A stretch of DNA of 36,680 nt from Pseudomonadota bacterium (GTDB lineage Bacteria > Myxococcota_A > UBA9160 > PR03), in assembly GCA_003576805.1 (NCBI GenBank), contig QEVM01000026.1, forward strand, positions 1 through 36,680. Direction: 5' to 3'. Numbering within the stretch: the stretch's first letter is position 1; each line of letters starts with the position of its first letter. This document shows positions 31,319-36,680 of the stretch, one piece after another. The notes beneath the pieces were generated by a model that was not told where the DNA came from, made no database searches, and was given only the letters and a program-made list of their open reading frames with translations. Position numbers and translations under genes: made by a program.

Positions 31319-32518
31319 GTGCTCGAAGCAGCCAAGGCAGCCGGCGTTCCGTACGCGGGGAGCTTGATCGCGCTCGAACGCGGCCAGTTCGAGACGATCG
31401 AGCGCACCGTCGCGGCGCTGCACCGCGTGGCGCACGGCGAGGCGTGGCAGCGCGCCGTGGACGACGAGCTGCGCGCGGGCGCGCCTGCGGACGCGGCGGC
31501 GGTCGCGCTGCACCGGCCCGCCAACTTCGCCGTGTTCATGGGCTACGACTTCCACCTGACGCCCGCCGGGCCGCGCCTCATCGAGGTCAACACCAACGCC
31601 GGCGGCGCGCTGCTCAACGGCCTGCACACCGCGAGCCTGTGCGATCCCGTCCGGCTCACGTGCCTGTGCTCGCACCTGATGCCCGTCGAGACGATGCAGG
31701 CGCGCATCGTCGAGACGTTCCGCGCCGAGCAGCGCGCGGCGCGCGGCGACGCGCCGCTCGGCTTCGTCGCGATCGCCGACGACCGTCCGGGCGAGCAGTT
31801 CCTGCGCGGCGAGTTCGAGCTGTTCGTGCGCCTGTTCGCGCAGGCCGGCGTCGACGCGCGCATCTGCGACGTGCGCGAGCTCGAACGCGTCGCGGGCGGC
31901 CTCGCGCTCGGCGGCCGCCGCGTCGACCTCGTGTACCTGCGCGACACCGACTGGCGTCTCGAGGACGCGCGCAGCCGCGCGCTGCGCGACGCCTATCTCG
32001 CGGACGAAGTCGTCGTGACGCCGTCGCCGCGCGAGCACCACCTGCTCGCGAACAAGCGCCGCCTGCTGCGCTTCTCGTCGCCCGAGGCGCTCGCCGCCGC
32101 GGGTGCGGGCGCGGACGAGCGGGCGCTGCTCGCGGCCGTCGTGCCCGAGACGCACGCGCTCGCCGACCTCGGCGCGGAGCGCGCCTGGAGCACGCGCCGC
32201 GAGTGGGTCTTCAAGCCGGCCGCCGCCTACGCGAGCCGCGCCGTCTACCGCGGCGACAAGATCTCGCGCAAGAAGCTGGACGAGATCGCCGCACAGGGCG
32301 ACTTCGTCGTGCAGCGCCGCGTCGAGCCCGGCGAGATCGCCGTCGCGACGAGCGAGGGTCCGCGCGCGATGAAGTTCGACGTGCGCGCCTACGCGTACCG
32401 CGACGAGGTCCTGCTGCTCGGCGCGCGCGTGTACCAGGGCCAGGTCACCAACCTGCGCACGCCCGGCGGCGGGTTCTCGGCGATCTGCGTGGTGCGCGAT
32501 CTGCCGGCGTGTGCGTAG
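31319..32518 (+). CDS. ATP-grasp-like protein of unknown product
   Basis: This is a 399-residue soluble protein with a GTG start at 31319. TAGGAG, which includes the preceding stop codon, gives its ribosome binding site. An early RLIEVNTNAGGALLNGLHTASL (residues 87-108) and later VVTPSPREHHLLANKRRLLRF, WVFKPAAAYASRAVYRG, QRRVEPGEIAV, MKFDVRAYAY and LLGARVYQGQVTNLRTPGGGFSAI resemble ATP-binding and metal-binding parts of ATP-grasp ligases, in a permuted order as in glutathionylspermidine-synthase-type proteins. The reaction is unknown. Tight coupling with the family 39-like glycosyltransferase suggests a shared pathway. Assignment to ATP-grasp is my reading of motifs only. Confidence 0.6.
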   Translation: MLEAAKAAGVPYAGSLIALERGQFETIERTVAALHRVAHGEAWQRAVDDELRAGAPADAAAVALHRPANFAVFMGYDFHLTPAGPRLIEVNTNAGGALLNGLHTASLCDPVRLTCLCSHLMPVETMQARIVETFRAEQRAARGDAPLGFVAIADDRPGEQFLRGEFELFVRLFAQAGVDARICDVRELERVAGGLALGGRRVDLVYLRDTDWRLEDARSRALRDAYLADEVVVTPSPREHHLLANKRRLLRFSSPEALAAAGAGADERALLAAVVPETHALADLGAERAWSTRREWVFKPAAAYASRAVYRGDKISRKKLDEIAAQGDFVVQRRVEPGEIAVATSEGPRAMKFDVRAYAYRDEVLLLGARVYQGQVTNLRTPGGGFSAICVVRDLPACA

Positions 32519-32563
32519 CGGCGCGCTTCCCGCGGCAGCCGCTGCTCGAAACGAGGCCGGACG

Positions 32564-32603
32564 GAAAGAACGGGGCCGCTCCCGCGTGCGGGAGCGGCCC
32601 CGT
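32564..32603 (-). terminator. Intrinsic terminator of the RRM protein gene
   Basis: A perfect 16-base stem (32570-32585 pairs with 32588-32603; arms begin ACGGGGCC and end GGCCCCGT) is followed on the minus strand by TTCTTTCC. It lies 10 bases after the RRM gene stop. On the plus strand no T-run follows, though the hairpin could also slow transcripts arriving from the ATP-grasp-like gene. Confidence 0.78.
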
Positions 32604-32612
32604 GTCGATGGG

Positions 32613-32906
<294 letters not shown>

Positions 32907-32909
32907 GAT

Positions 32910-33276
32910 CGATGTCCTGTGCGATCGGCGGAGCATCGGAGCGCCGCGATCGCGAATTCATCGCGCGAGAGCCTGCGTACGGACCATCCGGTGGAAGGAG
33001 CCCGCGCGATGAGGCGCTGCACCGCGTTCGCGAGGATGCGGACATCCATCGCTGCGCGGAGCCGCGCAGGCGCGTTTCAAGGGGCGAACGAACAGGCAGG
33101 TGGGTTTGGGAGCCCAGTCGAAGGAGTCCGAAAGGACTCGAGGCGACCCGCTGAGCATCGACCGAAGAATACGAACCAGTGCAGTGGATAGCCGATCCCC
33201 GAACGAACGCCAGCGCAGCGCTCCGCGAGTCACGCGCTCGTGTCGCACACGAGACGCAGCACACGACGCTCCCGCT
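32910..33276. other. Non-coding gap with three hairpins between the RRM gene and the glycan operon
   Basis: I see no credible gene in these 367 bases. Perfect hairpins are CTCGTGT-CGC-ACACGAG (33237-33253), GAGTCC-GAAA-GGACTC (33124-33139, a GNRA loop on the plus strand) and CTGCGCGG-AG-CCGCGCAG (33052-33069). None has a T-run. The first is the best candidate for ending transcripts from the minus-strand glycan operon. The part nearest 32910 must hold the RRM gene promoter and leader. Confidence 0.5.
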
Positions 33277-34398
33277 TCACGGCGCTGCGCGCGCGGACGA
33301 CTGCGCCCACGCCTCGATCCGGCGCCAGCGCGCGCGCTGGACGCGATCGCACAGCGACGGGCGCGGGCGCTCCCACGGCAGCGCGAGCCGGTCGCACGAG
33401 ACGTCGAGCGCGATGCGCGGCGCCCGGCGCGCGCCGCCGCTCCGGATCCACGTACGAGCTCCTTCCGCGAAGGGCATCGCCGCGACGCCCGCGCGCAGCG
33501 CCGATGCGGCGAGGTCGCGCAGCGGCGCGGCGGAGAGCGACGGCAGCGGGTCGTCGCGCAGCGCGCGCAGCCGCCAGTCGAGCGCGCGCGCGTGCTGGTC
33601 GTTGAACTCGCACACGCCCGCCAGGTACGTGAAGAAGTAGCTGCGCGACCAGCGGAAGAGCGCCTCGGGCAGCTCCGGGTGCGCCTTGCGGACGCGCTCC
33701 ATCACGACCTCGTACGAGCGCGCCAGCGCGCCGCCGTCCGCCGACATGCTGCCCGGCACGCGGCGGTAGGCCACGACGTACGCGGGCACGACGCCGACCT
33801 CGAAGCGCTCGGCGAGGCGCAGCACCACGTCCCAGTCCTCGCAGCCGCCCGCGCCGGCGTCGCGCAGCCCGCCGTCGTAGCCGCCCACCTCGACGAGCGC
33901 GTCCTTGCGGAACAGCGGACAGCTCGCGCTGCCCGTGAAGTGGACCCACACGAGCTGCGGCAGCACGTGGCCCTCGACGCGCCACGGCGGCGCCGCGCCG
34001 ATCGTCGCGCCGCGCGCGTCGATGATCGTGGACCAGCCGTACACGAAGCCGAGCTCCGGGTCCGCCTCGAAGCGCGCCACCTGCCGCTCGAGCTTGTGCG
34101 GCAGCCACACGTCGTCGTGATCGAGCGGCGCGACGAGCTCGGCGCGCGCGCGCGCGATGCCGGCATTGCGCGCCGCCGCGACGCCGCGGTTGCGCTGGCG
34201 CACGAGCACGACGCGCGGATCGCGCGCCGCGATGCGCGCGACGATCGCGGCCGTGTCGTCGGGCGAGCCGTCGTCCACGACGATCACCTCGATCTCGCGC
34301 AGCGTCTGCGCGAGCGCCGAGCCGACGGCGCTCTCGATCGTCGCGGCCGCGCGATGGGCGGGGATCACGACCGAGACGCGCGGCGTGGCGGCGCTCAC
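33277..34398 (-). CDS. Family 2 glycosyltransferase
   Basis: This is a 373-residue cytoplasmic or membrane-associated enzyme. The GT-A nucleotide-sugar fold shows VSVVIPAHRAAATIESAV, EVIVVDDGSPDDT (motif VDDGS), NRGVAAARNAGI, the metal-binding DHDD (in VAPLDHDDVWLPHK), and the acceptor-side ED motif GGCEDWDVVLRLAERF. The remaining about 150 residues are helical. It probably adds a sugar to an extracellular or O-antigen-type glycan. The GTG start overlaps the SGNH gene stop as GTGA. It is the last gene of the operon. Confidence 0.93.
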   Translation of the reverse strand: MSAATPRVSVVIPAHRAAATIESAVGSALAQTLREIEVIVVDDGSPDDTAAIVARIAARDPRVVLVRQRNRGVAAARNAGIARARAELVAPLDHDDVWLPHKLERQVARFEADPELGFVYGWSTIIDARGATIGAAPPWRVEGHVLPQLVWVHFTGSASCPLFRKDALVEVGGYDGGLRDAGAGGCEDWDVVLRLAERFEVGVVPAYVVAYRRVPGSMSADGGALARSYEVVMERVRKAHPELPEALFRWSRSYFFTYLAGVCEFNDQHARALDWRLRALRDDPLPSLSAAPLRDLAASALRAGVAAMPFAEGARTWIRSGGARRAPRIALDVSCDRLALPWERPRPSLCDRVQRARWRRIEAWAQSSARAAP

Positions 34399-35465
34399 GG
34401 CGCGGCCGCCTCGCGCCGCGCGAGCGACGCGCCGCCGCCCGTGTCCGCGCGCTCCGCGAGGGACGCCGCGAGCGACGCCGCGATCACGGCGTTCGCGCGC
34501 GCCGAGTCGTGCCCGTCCCAGGGCAGGAAGAGCGCGTCGCCCTCTTCCCGCCACGCGCTGCGCAGCGGCGCGAGCGCGTCCACGAACGCGAGCCCGTGCG
34601 CGGCGGCGATCGCGGCGAGGCGGCGCTGGTAGCCGGTCTCTTCGACGCGACTGCTCACCTGGTCGCGGCGCGGGATCGCGAGCACGACGAGCTCGGCGCC
34701 GGCGTCGCGCGCGATCGCCTGCATCGCCGCGAGCGAGCGCTCGACCTGCGCCCAGCCGCGCTCGGCGTCGGGCGTCGCGCGTCCGGCGACGACGTCGCGC
34801 TCGCGCGCCGCGCCGGGATCGGGCTCGAGCCAGGCGCGCAGCGGGACGCGCGCCTGCCAGAGCGCGGTCACGAGCGCGCTGCGGCGCAGCGCGTACGAGG
34901 CGCGGTGCGCGAGGCCGTTCGAGAGCGACACCGCAGCCGGGAGCCGCTCGGGCGCGGGCACCACGTCGTTCACGTAGAAGCCGAGCACGACGCGATGAAA
35001 GCGGTAGCGATCCGCCAGCTCCGCGAGCCAGCGCTCGTGCTGCCAGGTGTCGGTGCCGGGCACGCCGGCGTTCAGTACCTCGAAGCGCGCGCCGGCCGCG
35101 CTGCGCGCGAGCGCCCGCTGGAGCTGCTTCGGCCAGGTCTCGTCGAGCGTGAGCCCGTTGCCGAAGGTCTGCGAGTCGCCGATCGCGAGGATCCGCACCA
35201 CGCCGGGCGCCGGCTCGACGGGGTGCTCGACGTCGCGCAGCCCCTGCGCGTTCACGAAGACCGGCGCGTCGTGCGTGTAGGCCTGTTGTCCCGGCAGCAA
35301 CCGATGGCCGAGCACGGGATCCGCGACGTACGACTCCTGCGGCACGCGCCAGCGCACCGGCGGTCCGACGCGCACGCGCAGCGCGATCTCGGCGGCGGCG
35401 AGCGCGACCGCGAGCGAGACGCCGAGCAGCGTCCAGTTCGCGAGCGGCGCGCGGCGGCGCGTCAC
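34395..35465 (-). CDS. Membrane-anchored SGNH/GDSL hydrolase-like protein
   Basis: This is a 356-residue protein with one N-terminal anchor (ANWTLLGVSLAVALAAAEIALRV). The SGNH fold shows block I GDSQTFGNGL, then LNAGVPGTDTWQHERWL, block III-like GFYVNDVVPAPE, and the C-terminal block V LPWDGHDSARANAVIA with the Asp-x-His dyad. Such proteins in glycan clusters are often esterases or O-acetyl transferases/deacetylases acting on polysaccharide (AlgX/AlgJ-like). The substrate is unknown. The GTG start overlaps the upstream GT4 stop, and its stop overlaps the GT2 start, both as GTGA, so the three are coupled. Confidence 0.87.
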   Translation of the reverse strand: MTRRRAPLANWTLLGVSLAVALAAAEIALRVRVGPPVRWRVPQESYVADPVLGHRLLPGQQAYTHDAPVFVNAQGLRDVEHPVEPAPGVVRILAIGDSQTFGNGLTLDETWPKQLQRALARSAAGARFEVLNAGVPGTDTWQHERWLAELADRYRFHRVVLGFYVNDVVPAPERLPAAVSLSNGLAHRASYALRRSALVTALWQARVPLRAWLEPDPGAARERDVVAGRATPDAERGWAQVERSLAAMQAIARDAGAELVVLAIPRRDQVSSRVEETGYQRRLAAIAAAHGLAFVDALAPLRSAWREEGDALFLPWDGHDSARANAVIAASLAASLAERADTGGGASLARREAAAP

Positions 35466-36538
35466 GGCGCCCGCCGCGCCGTCGCGCGGACCGCGAGCGC
35501 GTCGCCGTAGATGCCGAGCATGCGCTGCGCGGCGGCGCGCGCGGTGAAGCACGCTTCGAAGCGCGCGCGCGCGGCGAGCGAGGCGCGCGCGCCCCATTCG
35601 ACGTCGGCGAGCGCCGCGTCGATCGCGGCCGCCCAGCCGTCGGGATCGCGATCGGGCAGCAGCAGACCGCCGCAGCCGCCCAGCGTCTCGTCGACGCCGG
35701 GCAGCGGGCCCGCCACCACCGGCGTGCCGAACGCCATCGCCTCGAGCACCGCGATCGGATTGCCCTCGTGCAGGCTCGGCACGAGCAACAGCCGCCAGCC
35801 GCCGAGGTGCGCGCCCGGATCCGGATCGAAGCCGACGAAGCGCACGCGGCCCGGCGCGACGCGGCGCGCGAGCGATTCGAGCCGCGCGCGCGCGGGGCCG
35901 TCGCCGACGACGTCGAGCTCGACGTCCGGCATCCACGCGATCGCGCGGATCGCGAGGTCGACGCCTTTCACGGGATGCAGGCGCGCGACGACGCCGATGC
36001 GGCGCGGGCGCTCCTGCCAGGGCGCCGGCGCGCGGCCCGCTGCGGGGTCGGCGATGCCGTTCCACGCGTGCACGACGCGCTGCTCGCCGACGCGCGCGGC
36101 GAGCCACGCCTCGATCTCGCGCGACACCGCGACGACGCGGCGCGCGCGCCGCTGGGCGCAGCGATCGAGCGCGTCGTAGGCGGCGAAGCGCGCGTGCGCG
36201 AAGCCGCGGTGCGGCTCGGGGCGGCCGTGCTGCGTCGCGATCCAGGGCCGGCCCGAGAGCGCGGCGAGCACGTCTTCCTTGTAGCCGTGCGCGTGGACGA
36301 GATCCGCCTTCTCGGCGTGGCCGCGCACCGCGCGCGCGAGCGACGGGAAGCGCTGCGCGCGCTCCGACTCGACTGCCGCGAGCAGGCCCGCGTGCTCGAG
36401 GCGGTCGGCGAGCTCGCCGCGGGCGAGCACGATCGCGCGCGCGTCGGCGCCCGCCTCGCGCAACCCGAGCAGCAGGTGGAACGTCGCGACGGCGGCGCCC
36501 GCCCAGAGGTCGCCCGACACGACGTGCACGACTCTCAC
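35462..36538 (-). CDS. Family 4 glycosyltransferase
   Basis: This is a 358-residue GT-B enzyme. The N-terminal domain starts VVHVVSGDLWAGAAVATFHLLLGLREAG and includes DLVHAHGYKEDVLA. The linker and C-terminal domain carry RIGVVARLHPVKGVDLAIRA, ELDVVGDGPARARLESLA, and the retaining-GT signature LLVPSLHEGNPIAVLEAMAFGTPVVAG (E-x7-E). It is likely cytoplasmic, building a surface glycan. The GTG start overlaps the preceding gene as GTGA. Confidence 0.93.
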   Translation of the reverse strand: MRVVHVVSGDLWAGAAVATFHLLLGLREAGADARAIVLARGELADRLEHAGLLAAVESERAQRFPSLARAVRGHAEKADLVHAHGYKEDVLAALSGRPWIATQHGRPEPHRGFAHARFAAYDALDRCAQRRARRVVAVSREIEAWLAARVGEQRVVHAWNGIADPAAGRAPAPWQERPRRIGVVARLHPVKGVDLAIRAIAWMPDVELDVVGDGPARARLESLARRVAPGRVRFVGFDPDPGAHLGGWRLLLVPSLHEGNPIAVLEAMAFGTPVVAGPLPGVDETLGGCGGLLLPDRDPDGWAAAIDAALADVEWGARASLAARARFEACFTARAAAQRMLGIYGDALAVRATARRAP

Positions 36539-36680
36539 GGCGCGCTCCGCCCGAGCGCGCCGCGCAGCCAGGCGGCGAGCTCGCGCGCGAACGGGCGCGG
36601 ATCGTCGCGGCGCAGCACCTCGAGCCGCGCGCCCGACGCGAACTCGCGTGCGAAGCGCGCGACGGCCTCGCGCGCGCCGA
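36535..36680 (-). CDS. C-terminal end of an unidentified gene, cut by the right edge
   Basis: The last 47 or so codons of a minus-strand frame run from the right edge to TGA 36537-36535. The stop overlaps the GT4 GTG as GTGA, the same coupling seen at the next two junctions. The residues visible (REAVARFAREFASG, LEVLRRDDPRPF, ELAAWLRGALGRSAP) are helical and give no family. Context suggests another glycan gene. Confidence 0.6.
   Translation of the reverse strand, partial: GAREAVARFAREFASGARLEVLRRDDPRPFARELAAWLRGALGRSAP

Overview
The window is very GC-rich (I estimate above 70 percent) and densely coded, with many 1- to 4-base start/stop overlaps (ATGA, GTGA, TGATG). It fits a Gram-negative, respiratory, probably uncultured bacterium. 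The evidence is LspA, lipoprotein and Tat/Sec leaders, PEP-CTERM proteins, several c-type cytochromes, a periplasmic tryptophan tryptophylquinone (TTQ) amine dehydrogenase and a nitrous oxide reductase. A response regulator with PATAN, J and TPR domains, PEP-CTERM proteins and a deazaflavin-dependent nitroreductase together suggest a deltaproteobacterial-type lineage (Myxococcota- or Binatota-like), but phylum is inference. I recognised no rRNA, tRNA, CRISPR array, insertion sequence or phage gene.

Region 1 (1-6.5 kb) is mixed housekeeping: a partial secreted protein, a small membrane protein, a methyltransferase, a DUF6624-like protein, lspA, a YwqK/MORN-like secreted protein, a Ddn-type nitroreductase, and a large secreted fusion of a parallel beta-helix with a diheme cytochrome. 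Region 2 (6.7-14.6 kb) holds signalling and surface genes: a REC-GGDEF-EAL protein, an RCC1-repeat PEP-CTERM protein, an amidohydrolase, an unknown protein, a REC-PATAN-DnaJ-TPR protein, and a second PEP-CTERM protein behind a consensus-quality sigma-54 promoter with tandem palindromes upstream.

Region 3 (14.8-18.2 kb, minus strand) is a complete TTQ amine dehydrogenase operon: large subunit, MauE, MauD, small subunit MauA and a c-type cytochrome. Region 4 (18.3-28.5 kb) is a clade II type nos operon on the minus strand: nosZ, a monoheme cytochrome, a diheme cytochrome, a NosB-like membrane protein, nosD, nosG, nosH, nosF, nosL, nosY. It has no nosR. A HAMP-only membrane protein lies between the mau and nos blocks. 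A plausible division of labour is that amine oxidation feeds electrons to periplasmic cytochromes, NosG/NosH and the nos cytochromes deliver electrons to NosZ, and NosD/F/Y/L mature its copper sites. The physical mau-nos link is seen; the electron link is inferred.

Region 5 (28.7-32.5 kb, plus strand) is divergent from nosZ: a secreted pentapeptide-repeat protein, a heme-less cytochrome-like fragment, a family 39 type membrane glycosyltransferase and a translationally coupled ATP-grasp-like protein. Region 6 (32.6-36.7 kb, minus strand) has a small glycine-tailed RRM protein with a strong terminator, then a GTGA-coupled surface-glycan operon (an unidentified gene running off the edge, GT4, SGNH hydrolase, GT2).
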